DNA of 64,000 nt from Novosphingobium chloroacetimidivorans (GCF_014204535.1 NZ_JACHLR010000007.1:1-64000), one strand, 5' to 3'; positions 34,534 through 43,403 are shown, counted from the stretch's first letter. The notes: a model not told the origin generated them from the letters alone. Made by a program: numbers and translations.

Positions 34534-36045
34534 ATGGCCAACCTCTACGCCCTGCTCGCAGGCCAATTTCCTGCCGACCGCCAGCGCCCGTTCGCGACCA
34601 CGGACGATGGATCGGTGTTGCGCTATGCGGACGTGGAAGCCCAGTCGGCGCGCTACGCCAACCTGCTGGGGCGATTGGGCGTGTCGCCTGGCGACAGGGT
34701 CGCAGTGCAGGCGCACAAGAGCCTGGACATGCTCATGCTGTACTTGGGCTGCCTGCGTGCCGGAGCGATCTTCCTCCCGCTCAACACCGCCTATCCCACG
34801 GCCGAGCTTGCCTATTTCCTCTCTGACGCCGGGCCGGCGCTGCTTGTCTGCGATCCAGCGCAAGCCGAAGCGCTGCAGCCCGTAGCCCGCGAGGCGGGGG
34901 TCGCGCGTGTCGAGACCATGGGTGTCGGGGGCGCGGGCTCCTTGCCGGCCGCCGCAGCGGACGCGCACGACGTATTCGCTACCCGCGATGCAGCGGATGA
35001 CGACATCGCGGCGATCCTCTACACGTCCGGAACCACGGGACGATCCAAGGGCGCCATGTTGAGCCATGGCAACCTTGCCAGCAACTGCATGACGCTGAAG
35101 GACGTGTGGCGGTTCACGGCCGACGACGTATTGCTTCACGCCTTGCCGATCTTCCACACGCACGGCCTGTTCGTCGCTACCAACGTGACCCTTGCGGCGG
35201 GCGCTCAGATGATCTTCCAGGAGAGCTTCGACGTCGAGCGGGTCATCGCGGCACTGCCTCGTGCCACGGTGATGATGGGCGTGCCGACCTTCTACATCCG
35301 GCTGTTGAAGGAACCGCGGTTCACCCGCGAGCTGGTCGCGCACATGCGCCTGTTCGTGTCGGGATCGGCGCCGCTCTCAGCCGATATCCACCGTGCTTTC
35401 CGCGAACACTGCGGTCACGTCATCCTCGAACGCTACGGCATGACCGAGACGAACATGAATACGTCCAACCCGTACGAGGGCGTCCGCCGTCCCGGCACGG
35501 TAGGGCTGCCGCTGCCCGGCATCGACATCCGCATCGCCGATCGCGAGAGCGGGCGTGAACTGCCCCAGGGCGACGTCGGCGTGATCGAGATCCGCGGCCC
35601 CAATGTGTTCAAGGGTTACTGGAAGATGCCCGAGAAGACCGCAGCGGAGTTTCGCGACGGCTACTTCATCTCGGGCGACCTGGGCTTCATCAGCGAGGAC
35701 GGTTATGTCTCCATCGTGGGGCGCGACAAGGACCTGATCATCTCGGGCGGGTACAACATCTACCCGGCCGAAGTGGAGGCGGCGCTGGACGAGCTGGCGA
35801 TGGTGCGCGAATCCGCCGTCATCGGCGTCCCTCATCCCGACATGGGCGAGGCGGTCGTCGGTGTTGTCGTGCCGCTCGAAAGCGGGTTTGCTGATGACCG
35901 TGCATTGACGGCGAAACTCGTGGACCGGCTCGCCCGGTTCAAGCAACCGCGCCGGATCATCTTCGTGGACGAGCTGCCGAAAAACACGATGGGCAAGGTG
36001 GAGAAGCGGCTCCTGCGCGAACGCTACGCGCATGAGTTCGGCTGA
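34534..36045 (+). CDS. matB: Malonyl-CoA synthetase
   Basis: 503 residues, the same length as characterised MatB proteins. AMP-binding motif YTSGTTGRSKGAML, then ERYGMTETNMN, VGRDKDLIISGGYNIYP and the C-terminal catalytic lysine in NTMGKVEKRLL. It activates malonate (and often methylmalonate) with ATP and CoA. Close pairing with the decarboxylase gene supports malonate as the substrate rather than another acid. It is the last gene of the presumed hydrolase-ALDH-EthD-matA-matB transcript, and a Rieske relic and Rieske gene follow. Confidence 0.92.
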   Translation: MANLYALLAGQFPADRQRPFATTDDGSVLRYADVEAQSARYANLLGRLGVSPGDRVAVQAHKSLDMLMLYLGCLRAGAIFLPLNTAYPTAELAYFLSDAGPALLVCDPAQAEALQPVAREAGVARVETMGVGGAGSLPAAAADAHDVFATRDAADDDIAAILYTSGTTGRSKGAMLSHGNLASNCMTLKDVWRFTADDVLLHALPIFHTHGLFVATNVTLAAGAQMIFQESFDVERVIAALPRATVMMGVPTFYIRLLKEPRFTRELVAHMRLFVSGSAPLSADIHRAFREHCGHVILERYGMTETNMNTSNPYEGVRRPGTVGLPLPGIDIRIADRESGRELPQGDVGVIEIRGPNVFKGYWKMPEKTAAEFRDGYFISGDLGFISEDGYVSIVGRDKDLIISGGYNIYPAEVEAALDELAMVRESAVIGVPHPDMGEAVVGVVVPLESGFADDRALTAKLVDRLARFKQPRRIIFVDELPKNTMGKVEKRLLRERYAHEFG

Positions 36046-36144
36046 CAGGACCGTCGGGCCCAAGCTGGTTTGTTCGCTGATTATCCGCCGTTCGGCTCTG
36101 CGCTAAAGCGTCTTCACCATCGGCGAAGACGCTCCAGGTTTGTG

Positions 36145-36264
36145 ATGCCGCATAGCGCAACCGTCCGAGGCGATGCGATTGTTTGCGGATACCTCGGGAT
36201 CGCGTTTGGAGATGATGGACGCTGCCTCTCGATCCCTTCGCAGCCGGACGTTCCGAGCGAATGA
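36145..36264 (+). pseudogene. Rieske oxygenase remnant
   Basis: This frame encodes VRGDAIVCGYLGIAFGDDGR followed by CLSIPSQ. It matches the second half of a Rieske [2Fe-2S] domain (normally VRGDAIVCGYHG..FD..GRC..IPSQ), but the cluster-binding histidine is replaced by leucine, the first Cys-His pair is absent and a stop follows. It differs from the intact Rieske gene 70 bases downstream (GDAIECGYHGFQF), so it comes from a different member. The rest of 36046-36333 has no other gene. Confidence 0.65.
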
Positions 36265-36333
36265 TGGATGCCGAGGCGGCAGCGCAGATCTCGAACGATC
36301 ACGTCGATTGATACGCAAACAGAGGTACTTGCC

Positions 36334-37386
36334 ATGGCAACGCTTGCAAATTCCGGGCCGGCGGCTCGCAACTATCCGCTAAACTGCTGGTGGGTGGCAG
36401 CCTTCGCGGACGAGGTGACCCGCACCCCGCTCGCCCGCTGGCTGCTCGACACGCCGGTCGTGCTCTTTCGTACCGAGGCGGGCGAAGCAGTGGCCCTGGA
36501 GGATCGCTGTCCCCATCGCCAAGCGCCGCTCTCGATCGGCAAACTGCACGGCGATGCGATCGAGTGCGGGTATCATGGGTTTCAGTTCAATCGCGAAGGG
36601 CGTTGCACGTTCGTACCCACGATGAGCAGCCCGCCTCCGATCCGCGTCGCGACCTATCCGGTGCGCGAAATCGGTCCCTTGATCTGGATCTACCTCGGCG
36701 ACAAGGATCGGCTCGACGCAGTACCGCCGCCGCCGGTGCTCGGCTGGATCGAAGATCCCGCGTTCTCGTTCCGCAAGGGTCTGATGCCGGTCGCGGCCAA
36801 CTACCTGCTGCTCAAGGAAAACGTCCTCGACCTGTCGCATTTTGGATTTGTACACGCCAGTAGCTTCCAGATCACCGACTGGGTCGTTGCGCCGGTCGTG
36901 ACGCGTGGGGAAGGCACCGTGCGCTATCGTCAGGAGTTCGTGCGTGCGCCGCTCCCAGGTCCGATGGCAGCGGGCATCGGCGTCGCCCCCCATACACCGT
37001 GGAACCGGGTATACGAAGGAGGATTCCTTTCGCCGGCGGCCCAGGAGGGTGGGGTCGATCTGGCAGATCCGGATGGCAAGGATCCCAGGGTCGCAAGCAC
37101 TCGCTTCGCGCACTTCACGACCCCGATCGACCAGGGCAACATGTATTATTTCTATGTGGTGGCTCGCAACTTCGCGCGCGAGGATGCAGCGCTCGATTTC
37201 TTCGCGGAGTTGGTGAAGAAGGGATTTGAGGAGGACGAGTTCGTCCTGGAGCAAGTGCAGAAGCTTGCCAGCCGGACGCCGCGGCGTGGCTCCCAAGGAG
37301 AGCGCAGTGTCAAGGCCGACGCTGCGGGCGTGGAAGCCCGGCGGATCGTAGACGAGTGGATGGCGCGCGAGACCATCCACGATTGA
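36334..37386 (+). CDS. Rieske non-haem iron oxygenase, O-demethylase-like (first)
   Basis: 350 residues. The Rieske cluster ligands are in CPHRQAPLSIG and CGYHGFQF. The mononuclear iron site is in ENVLDLSHFGFVHASSF (Asp/His/His). Length and motifs match the VanA/dicamba-monooxygenase class, in which such oxygenases remove methyl groups from aryl ethers as formaldehyde, or hydroxylate the ring. The ATG at 36334 follows an AGAGG site; the longer frame from 36268 is less likely. It is the only one of the four Rieske genes on the plus strand, and lies after matB. Substrate unknown. Confidence 0.88.
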   Translation: MATLANSGPAARNYPLNCWWVAAFADEVTRTPLARWLLDTPVVLFRTEAGEAVALEDRCPHRQAPLSIGKLHGDAIECGYHGFQFNREGRCTFVPTMSSPPPIRVATYPVREIGPLIWIYLGDKDRLDAVPPPPVLGWIEDPAFSFRKGLMPVAANYLLLKENVLDLSHFGFVHASSFQITDWVVAPVVTRGEGTVRYRQEFVRAPLPGPMAAGIGVAPHTPWNRVYEGGFLSPAAQEGGVDLADPDGKDPRVASTRFAHFTTPIDQGNMYYFYVVARNFAREDAALDFFAELVKKGFEEDEFVLEQVQKLASRTPRRGSQGERSVKADAAGVEARRIVDEWMARETIHD

Positions 37387-37443
37387 ATTGGGCGCCATAC
37401 GTCAGCAGGGCGGCCACGAAACCCTGCGGCTATCGTCTGACCA

Positions 37444-38262
37444 TTATGGCTGGGCTGCCGAAGGGAACAGAAAAGCGTCGATCGTCTCGTTCCACCTGGC
37501 CGGATCCTCCAGGTGAGGGAAGTGGCCGGCGCCTGCAAATTCGGCCTTGCGTGAACCGGGGATCGTGGATGCGATCAGCGCAGCGGCGGCAGCGCCGGTG
37601 TTATGGTCTTCGCTGCCGAAGGTGATCAGCGTAGGAGCGGCGATCGCTCGGTTCGTGTCGCGCAGGTCCATGCGAGCGATGACCCGGGCCAGAGCCATAT
37701 AGGCTGAAAGGTCGGTGGCCGCGATCGCATCGGCGCAGGCGCCCAGTATCGCGCCGTTCTCGGCTGCGAAGTGAGGGCTGAACCAGCGCTGCGCGGTGGC
37801 GCTCGCGATCGCGGCCATGCCCCTGGCTTCTACTTCGGCGATGCGCTGCTGCCATAGCGCGGCTCGCGCCTCGGCGGTGTGGCAGGCCGTGCTGGACAGC
37901 ACCATGCGATCGATCCGCTCCGGGTACTGCGCGGCGAAGGCTTGTGCCACCTCTCCGCCTACCGAGACGCCGATCATATGAACCCGATCGATCCCGAGAC
38001 GGTCGAGCAAGTCATGCGCCAAAGTCGCCAAGTCACCGAACGCGAACGACTGTTCGGGCGCGCAGCCGGATTGTCCATGGCCGGGAAGGTCGAACACAAG
38101 CGTATTCGCCTTGCCAGCAAAGGCGCCGACCGTCGCGTTCCAGATCGAAGCGTTGCTGGCGAGCGCGTGGCAGAAAAGCAGTGTCGGTGCCGACCTGGCT
38201 CCATTGGTGCAGGTGGTGAGCCGGTACGCTAAAGGCGTTCCGCATATATCGAGTGTCTGCAT
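37444..38262 (-). CDS. Alpha/beta-hydrolase, enol-lactonase (PcaD)-like
   Basis: 272 residues. The nucleophile elbow GVSVGGEVAQAFAAQYPERI, the oxyanion loop FCHALASNASIW and the terminal GAGHFPHLEDP histidine resemble 3-oxoadipate enol-lactonases and related C-C hydrolases. It follows another alpha/beta-hydrolase by 36 bases and a Rieske gene, apparently all in one minus-strand operon preceded by the palindromic operator at 40212. It probably opens or trims a lactone or ring-cleavage product. Function not fixed by sequence. Confidence 0.83.
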   Translation of the reverse strand: MQTLDICGTPLAYRLTTCTNGARSAPTLLFCHALASNASIWNATVGAFAGKANTLVFDLPGHGQSGCAPEQSFAFGDLATLAHDLLDRLGIDRVHMIGVSVGGEVAQAFAAQYPERIDRMVLSSTACHTAEARAALWQQRIAEVEARGMAAIASATAQRWFSPHFAAENGAILGACADAIAATDLSAYMALARVIARMDLRDTNRAIAAPTLITFGSEDHNTGAAAAALIASTIPGSRKAEFAGAGHFPHLEDPARWNETIDAFLFPSAAQP

Positions 38263-38298
38263 CGGCCAGCCCTCCTGAGCGGCTGCTATCGCGCCGCT

Positions 38299-39099
38299 TC
38301 AGGCCCGTGCGTGTCCATCGGCGAACTCGATCAGCACCTGGGCGAAAGCGGCGGGTTGTTCGATCGGGGCAAGATGCCCGGCGCCCTTGATCACGGCAAG
38401 CTGGGCGTCGGCCAGACTCTCCGCCATTGCCGTGGCAGCCTGAGGCGCAAAGGCCTCGTCATGCTCTCCGGTGATGACCAGTGCGGGGGCCGTCAGGCAG
38501 GTGAGATCGAGCGTCCGATCCGAATCTCGCAGGGCCGCGAACGCATCGGCAAAGCCGTTGCCATCGGTCGAGGCCATCGCTGCCCAGGTGTGCTCCATCC
38601 ACTCGGGTCGGCTTTCCTGTATGTCTGCCGCGATCCAGCGCGACAGCATGCCGCGGGCAAGTTCGGGGTAGCCGCCGCTCCGACTGGCGGCGATGCCGGC
38701 GTCGAAGCGCTCACGGGGGAGAGGGATCTTGGCAGGCGCGTTCGCGAGGCCAAGCCACGTCACGCGCTCGGGCGCGGCAGCGCCAAGCCGCATCGCGGTT
38801 GCACTGCCCATCGAGCATCCGGCGAAAGCGGCTTGAGGCAGGTCCAATCCGTCCAGGATGGAGAGGAGGTCGGCGGCGAGCTGCTCGACGCTGGTCTCGC
38901 CCGCTCCACGCGACGAAGTGCCATGGCCGCGCGCATCGGGCAGGATCAATCGGAAGCGTTTCTGCAAGTGCGCTGCGGCATCTTCCCAGAAGCGATGGTC
39001 GAAACCGATCGGGTGTGCCAGCACCAGAGGTTCCGCATCGTCCTCACCACATACACGGCCGGAAAGCTGGCAATCATCGTCGGCAGTTACAGTGAACAC
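38299..39099 (-). CDS. Alpha/beta-hydrolase
   Basis: 266 residues from the GTG at 39099, which lies 14 bases past the Rieske stop behind an AAGG site. The ATG of the longer frame (39210) would overlap the Rieske gene and add a basic, unlikely N-terminus. The nucleophile elbow is FAGCSMGSATAMRLG and the terminal histidine is in GAGHLAPIEQP. It belongs to the same hydrolase class as its downstream neighbour, but is only distantly similar. Middle gene of Rieske-hydrolase-hydrolase. Substrate unknown. Confidence 0.83.
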   Translation of the reverse strand: MFTVTADDDCQLSGRVCGEDDAEPLVLAHPIGFDHRFWEDAAAHLQKRFRLILPDARGHGTSSRGAGETSVEQLAADLLSILDGLDLPQAAFAGCSMGSATAMRLGAAAPERVTWLGLANAPAKIPLPRERFDAGIAASRSGGYPELARGMLSRWIAADIQESRPEWMEHTWAAMASTDGNGFADAFAALRDSDRTLDLTCLTAPALVITGEHDEAFAPQAATAMAESLADAQLAVIKGAGHLAPIEQPAAFAQVLIEFADGHARA

Positions 39100-39112
39100 C
39101 CGACCTTGCTGG

Positions 39113-40171
39113 TCAGGCAAGCGCGGCCTCCTTCGACGCTGCCGTCTCCTCTGCGCGCTCTTCACGCAGGCGCTGCTCCACGAGATTGCGGAAGCGGGTG
39201 AGACCCTCATCGGCCTTGATCGGGATCATGCGGAAGTCCGGATCGCGCTCCAGCACTTTTGCCTGGGCCGAGATCATGAACTTGTCTTCCATGAACGCCT
39301 CCTCGACCGCGGTCATCACCTTACGCGTCACTTCCGGGTCGTCGATGGCGAAGTTGTGCGGCTGGCAATACCAATAGTGAGCGCTGTTTTCCGTCTCGGG
39401 CGTGATCGCCTGGCTGGAATAGAATCCGGCCGCATCCACCCGGCCGCCCTCGCGGCCACCCTGGCCGGTTGGTACCGTTCCCGAGTCCATCATGAACAGG
39501 CCCGGGAGCAGGAAGTCGTAGTCGTTCCAGCGATCGACCTTTGTGGTATAGTTCTTCACCTGCTGCACGAACGGCGGCGGGTTCTGGTTCTCGGTCCAGC
39601 GCGTCACGCGAAGTCCGTTCGGCAGGCGTTCGATCTTGGCGGGCGTGCGTGCGTAATCCTCGTCCCCGCCCAAGGTCGTCGCATGGACATAGGCGATATG
39701 CGCCAGATCGAGGAGATTGTCGCACAACAGCAGGTAGTTCGTGTCGTAGTGCGTGTAGCCCTCGATATGGGCCCAATCCGGGCTCTCCATCCAGGGCATG
39801 TCGGGGATCAGCGAAGGATCGGCCTTGTCCGGGTCGCCCATCCAGATCCACAAGAAGGTCGCCTTCTCGGTGATCGGGAAGGTCTTCACCTTGGCATAGA
39901 GGGGTATCTTGTCCTGGCTCGGCACCTCGACGCACTTGCCGGAGGCGTCGAACAGCAGTCCGTGGTACATGCAACGAAGGCAGTTACCCTCGAGCCTTCC
40001 GAGCGAGAGCGGTGCGCCGCGGTGGCAGCAGCGATCCTCGAACGCGTGCGCCACGCCCTCGGAGTCGCGCCAGAGTACGACGGGCGTATCGAGCAGCGTG
40101 CGTGCGAGAAGTTGTCCTTGCGTCACTTCGCTAGCCCAGCCGGCTACGTACCAGATGTTGCGGATGAACAT
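39113..40171 (-). CDS. Rieske non-haem iron oxygenase, O-demethylase-like (second)
   Basis: 352 residues. Rieske ligands CCHRGAPLSLG and CMYHGLLFD; iron-site segment DNLLDLAHIAYVHATTLGG. The N-terminus MFIRNIWYVAGWASEV is shared with VanA/DdmC-type demethylases. It should need the 2Fe-2S ferredoxin encoded at 56.5 kb and a reductase not in the window. It is first in an operon with two hydrolases. A TATAAT box and the palindrome CGATAC-N5-GTATCG lie 40-65 bases upstream, so expression is probably controlled by a TetR-type repressor. Confidence 0.9.
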   Translation of the reverse strand: MFIRNIWYVAGWASEVTQGQLLARTLLDTPVVLWRDSEGVAHAFEDRCCHRGAPLSLGRLEGNCLRCMYHGLLFDASGKCVEVPSQDKIPLYAKVKTFPITEKATFLWIWMGDPDKADPSLIPDMPWMESPDWAHIEGYTHYDTNYLLLCDNLLDLAHIAYVHATTLGGDEDYARTPAKIERLPNGLRVTRWTENQNPPPFVQQVKNYTTKVDRWNDYDFLLPGLFMMDSGTVPTGQGGREGGRVDAAGFYSSQAITPETENSAHYWYCQPHNFAIDDPEVTRKVMTAVEEAFMEDKFMISAQAKVLERDPDFRMIPIKADEGLTRFRNLVEQRLREERAEETAASKEAALA

Positions 40172-40211
40172 GCATCTCTCCTGCCAGTTGGCTTAGCATC
40201 GTCGAGTCAAT

Positions 40212-40257
40212 CGATACGATTGGTATCGTAATTATAAGCAAGATCGATCTCGCGCAA
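40212..40257 (-). promoter_or_regulatory. Promoter with palindromic operator before the second Rieske gene
   Basis: The exact palindrome CGATAC GATTG GTATCG occupies 40212-40228. On the minus strand a perfect TATAAT (40231-40236) precedes it by two bases, with a weak TTGCGC -35 (40252-40257) at 15-base spacing. A protein on the palindrome would cover the start point. The Rieske gene begins 40 bases further on. Confidence 0.72.
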
Positions 40258-40282
40258 GCGCGCAGCTTCACGCATCCGCTGA

Positions 40283-41338
40283 TCAGGCCAGCGCGCTCTC
40301 CCTCGCTTGCGCATCCCCGCGGGCGAGCCGCGCCACCTTGGCATTGAACATCGTCACCGTTCGGTCGTGGGCTGTGGGCATGATCCGCATGTCCGGCGTC
40401 TCGTCGATGACCTTCTGCTGCGCTTCGATCATGCGCTTGTCCTCGTCGAAAGCCGTCTCGACCATCTTGAACATGAGATCGGCGATTGTTTCGTCGCCCT
40501 GATTACGGTGCGGTCCGATCGAGAAGAAGTAGCGGGCCTTGCGATCAGCCATCGGGGTCACCGCCTGTCCCGAGAACGTGCAGTCGCGAAAGGCTCGGCT
40601 ATGGTCGGCAGGTTCCGCGTAGTCCAGCTTGGCGGCGGTTCCCAGCGGCCAGGAACTGATGTTCATCACCAGAACGCCAGGGATCAGGAAGTCGTACCCC
40701 ATGAAGCTGTCGGCCGGCGTATCGGGAAGCCCGGCGCCATTTGTCGGCAAGCCCTCCATCCAGCGCGCATAGCGGATGCCGTTTTCCAGCTGCGTGACTT
40801 TCGCCTGCGTGGCCGCCGGATCGGCGCCCAGATTGAAGCTGTTGGCGTGGACGAAGGAGAGGTGGCTGAAATCGAGCAGGTTGTCGTTGATGAGCTGAGC
40901 CTCGGCATCATAGTCCAGCCATCCGTGACGCAGGATGTAGTCGGGATCATCAAGCGAACGAGAGCGCGGGATCGCCGCTTCATCGGCTGCGGCCGCGTCG
41001 CCCATCCACACCCAGATCCAGCTGTCGCGCTCCACGACCGGGTAGGAGCGGACCTTGGCGTTGGGCGGGATCAGGCTTTGGCCCGGGATCTCGATCACCG
41101 TGCCCGCTGCATCGAACAGCATGCCGTGATACATGCAGCGCAGTCCCTCGCCTTCGCAGCGCCCGAGCGAAAGCGGCGCGAGGCGGTGTACGCACCGATC
41201 CTCCAGCGCGACCATCTGTCCGCTGGAGGTCCGAAACAGGACGAGGCGGTCGCCCAGGATCTGCATCGGGAAAGGCTGGCCGGTCTCGACCTGATACGAC
41301 CAGCCGGCGACGTACCAGCAATTGCGGGCGTAAAGCAT
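40283..41338 (-). CDS. Rieske non-haem iron oxygenase, O-demethylase-like (third)
   Basis: 351 residues. Rieske ligands CVHRLAPLSLG and CMYHGMLFD; iron-site segment DNLLDFSHLSFVHANSF. The N-terminus MLYARNCWYVAGWSYQV is of the VanA/dicamba type. The ATG at 41338 has an excellent AGGAGGG site, so the longer frame from 41368 is rejected. It is more like the fourth Rieske protein than the first. It is separate from the second Rieske gene by about 110 bases holding that gene's promoter. Substrate unknown, probably a methoxylated aromatic acid. Confidence 0.9.
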   Translation of the reverse strand: MLYARNCWYVAGWSYQVETGQPFPMQILGDRLVLFRTSSGQMVALEDRCVHRLAPLSLGRCEGEGLRCMYHGMLFDAAGTVIEIPGQSLIPPNAKVRSYPVVERDSWIWVWMGDAAAADEAAIPRSRSLDDPDYILRHGWLDYDAEAQLINDNLLDFSHLSFVHANSFNLGADPAATQAKVTQLENGIRYARWMEGLPTNGAGLPDTPADSFMGYDFLIPGVLVMNISSWPLGTAAKLDYAEPADHSRAFRDCTFSGQAVTPMADRKARYFFSIGPHRNQGDETIADLMFKMVETAFDEDKRMIEAQQKVIDETPDMRIMPTAHDRTVTMFNAKVARLARGDAQARESALA

Positions 41339-41393
41339 GATTCCCTCCTGATCGGCATCTGCTTGCATGCCGCAACGGTCTTCAATCGGACCA

Positions 41394-41408
41394 TATAGCG
41401 AGTCTATA
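41394..41408. promoter_or_regulatory. Different palindrome TATAG-N5-CTATA before the third Rieske gene
   Basis: Perfect inverted repeat TATAG CGAGT CTATA, with the same 5-base spacer as the CGATAC palindromes but different half-sites. On the minus strand it overlaps a likely -10 (TATAGA) that pairs with TTGTTG at 18-base spacing, 55-70 bases before the start codon. Possibly an operator variant for the second TetR paralogue. Confidence 0.45.
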
Positions 41409-41489
41409 CTGAGACGTAGCGTACCGCAACAACTTCATGATCCTTCATAGTGCGCTTATGCCTCAGACGAGATGATCAGCCGATTATCA

Positions 41490-41517
41490 TTGAAGAAAAC
41501 TGCACTTGCCGTATCGT
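41490..41517 (+). promoter_or_regulatory. Promoter with a degenerate operator before the quinone-oxidoreductase gene
   Basis: TTGAAG (41490-41495) and TATCGT (41512-41517) at 16-base spacing form a plausible sigma-70 promoter. A perfect GTATCG half-site (41511-41516) overlaps the -10, paired at the right distance with a poor left half (CTGCAC). It may be a weak member of the palindrome family. Confidence 0.4.
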
Positions 41518-41563
41518 TTGCTGATCCTCATATTCGCCGAGGGCATAGCCACGGAGGAATGTG

Positions 41564-42466
41564 ATGAAGGCAGTTCAGCTTGCCGCGTATGGCGGTGTCG
41601 ATCAGTTGAGCCTCGCCGAATGGCCCCGTCCCGAGCCGGGACCGGGCGAGGTGCTGCTCCGCATCCATGCGTCCGCCGTCAATCCTTTCGATCTGCTGGT
41701 GCGCGAAGGTATCTTCGCGCAGTTCATACCTCTCCCCTTGCCGGCGGTACCGGGAGGCGACGCTGCAGGTACGATCGAGGCGCTCGGCGAGGGTGTGCAG
41801 GGATACGATATCGGGGATCGTGTGATCGCCGACTTTCCGACAGCGGGGCGCGGCTCGCACGCGGAGTTTGGCGTCATCTCGGTGAACGCGATCGCTCCAC
41901 TGCCCGATCAGCTTGATTTCGAGCATGGTGCAGCACTGCCGAAGGCTGGCCTCACCGGGCGACAAGCCGTGGCCGCGCTTGGCGTGACCGCCGGCGAGCG
42001 GGTGCTGGTATCGGGCGCCCTGGGTTCGGTTGGGCGCGCGGTGCTGCAGCAGTTGCAGGCCATCGGCGCGGTTCCGGTCGCGGGTGTACGCGCCGATCGG
42101 CTCGACGAGGCCGCTGCGCTGGGTGTGGAGGCGATCGACCTTTCGGACCCCGCCGATGACCCGCGGTTCGATCGGGCCATCGCGACGGCGGGCTCGGCCA
42201 CGTCGCAGCTGCTGGGCCGGGTGCGCGACGGTGGACGGGTGGTCAGCATCGTGCCTGTACCTGAAGAGGACAATGCCGGTGGCCGCGTCGAGGTGATCCA
42301 GCTCTACCATCAGACCGATGCCGAGACTTTGGCGCAAGTCGCGCGCGATGCCGCCGAGGGGCGTCTGGTCATTCCCATCGCGGCGACATTCCCGCTCGAG
42401 GCTCTGGCCGAGGCGCACGCGGCCGTCGCCGCCGGGGCACGCGGCAAGGTCGTGCTCCGCCATTGA
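41564..42466 (+). CDS. Quinone oxidoreductase-like medium-chain dehydrogenase
   Basis: 300 residues of the zinc-independent MDR family. MKAVQLAAYGGVDQLSLAEW is a typical start, with PGGDAAGTIEALGEGV and the NADPH loop VSGALGSVGRAVLQQ following. It lacks zinc-binding cysteines. Members reduce quinones or enone double bonds with NADPH. The ATG at 41564 has GGAGG at the proper distance; a GTG three bases before is less likely. It is followed by the LigK/RraA-like gene, probably in one transcript. Function is otherwise open. Confidence 0.85.
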   Translation: MKAVQLAAYGGVDQLSLAEWPRPEPGPGEVLLRIHASAVNPFDLLVREGIFAQFIPLPLPAVPGGDAAGTIEALGEGVQGYDIGDRVIADFPTAGRGSHAEFGVISVNAIAPLPDQLDFEHGAALPKAGLTGRQAVAALGVTAGERVLVSGALGSVGRAVLQQLQAIGAVPVAGVRADRLDEAAALGVEAIDLSDPADDPRFDRAIATAGSATSQLLGRVRDGGRVVSIVPVPEEDNAGGRVEVIQLYHQTDAETLAQVARDAAEGRLVIPIAATFPLEALAEAHAAVAAGARGKVVLRH

Positions 42467-42645
42467 GCCGGCGTCGGCCGGCCGCCGTGAGCGCCTGACT
42501 GCGCGCCTCGTTCCGTGGCGGAGGTCGAGCGGCCTGACCGTCGGCATGGGCGTGCAGGCCTTTCGCTCCGCGTGCCGCTTCCATCGCGGCACCACCCGCG
42601 ATCATGATCTACGCCAATAGCTCAGAAGATATCAGGAGAGATGCC

Positions 42646-43284
42646 ATGACCGATGTTGCCGCCATCGCCGCGACGCTTGCCACCATCCCGGCCAGTGTGA
42701 TCGCGGAAGCAACCGGTGGGCGTGGCGTCGTCGCGCCGGGCCTGATCCGCTTCGCCGGGAGCGGTACGGTCGCTGGCCGCGCCGTGACGGCGCGCTGCGA
42801 CGAGGCCGCGCTGCAGTCGGTCTTCCAGGCTCTGGAAGCTTCCGCGCCCGGTGACATCTTGTGCTATAACGCGCCAGGCCTGACGGCTTACCTGGGAGAC
42901 CTGCTCGCGGCCGACATCGTCTCGCGGGGGCTGGTGGGGGCGGTCGTCGACGGCCACATCCGCGATCGCGCCAGCGTCGCGAAGCTGCCGCTCAGCATTT
43001 TCGCTCGCGGCACAAATCCTTATGCGCGGCGAGGCCCCGGCGGTGGCGAGGCGATGATCCCGATCGAGATCGGCGGCGCGAAGATCAGCCCCGGAGACTG
43101 GGTGATCGGGGATGACGACGGCGTGGTCGTGGTCGCTCCCGACGAGATCGAGGCCGCGATCGCGACGGCGCAGGAAAGCCTGCGGATGGAGTCGCGCATC
43201 AGGGCGCGCATCGCCGCCGGCGAGAAAGTGCGCGAGGCGGTTCAGGCCGAAGTTGCGGCGGCCCGGCAGCGCGCCGGCGGCTGA
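42646..43284 (+). CDS. RraA/LigK-family aldolase-like protein
   Basis: 212 residues. GDLLAADIVSRGLVGAVVDG followed by HIRDRASV is the RraA/HMG-aldolase signature, including the Arg-Asp pair that binds metal and substrate in 4-hydroxy-4-methyl-2-oxoglutarate and 4-carboxy-4-hydroxy-2-oxoadipate aldolases (LigK, GalC, ProA). Such enzymes finish the protocatechuate 4,5- and gallate cleavage pathways, giving pyruvate and oxaloacetate. Its neighbours are a ring-cleavage dioxygenase and Rieske demethylases, which favours an aldolase over the RNase-E-inhibitor role. The ATG at 42646 follows AGGAGAG. Substrate not certain. Confidence 0.8.
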   Translation: MTDVAAIAATLATIPASVIAEATGGRGVVAPGLIRFAGSGTVAGRAVTARCDEAALQSVFQALEASAPGDILCYNAPGLTAYLGDLLAADIVSRGLVGAVVDGHIRDRASVAKLPLSIFARGTNPYARRGPGGGEAMIPIEIGGAKISPGDWVIGDDDGVVVVAPDEIEAAIATAQESLRMESRIRARIAAGEKVREAVQAEVAAARQRAGG

Positions 43285-43340
43285 AGGCCTGTCGTCGGGT
43301 TCGTCAACGGGCCGCTTCAATCGCTATTTTGGATCCATGG

Positions 43341-43385
43341 TTAGTAAAAAGATCGAGGCTGACGGCCAAACGCCGCCAGCCTCGA
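43341..43385 (-). terminator. Intrinsic terminator of the VOC dioxygenase gene
   Basis: On the minus strand a hairpin (9-bp outer stem, TCGAGGCTG with CAGCCTCGA, plus an inner GGC/GCC) is followed by TCTTTTTACT, a good T-run. It lies about 20 bases past the end of the VOC dioxygenase gene, with the arms at 43353-43385. Confidence 0.8.
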
Positions 43386-43403
43386 CATCAGCAGTGACGC
43401 CGC

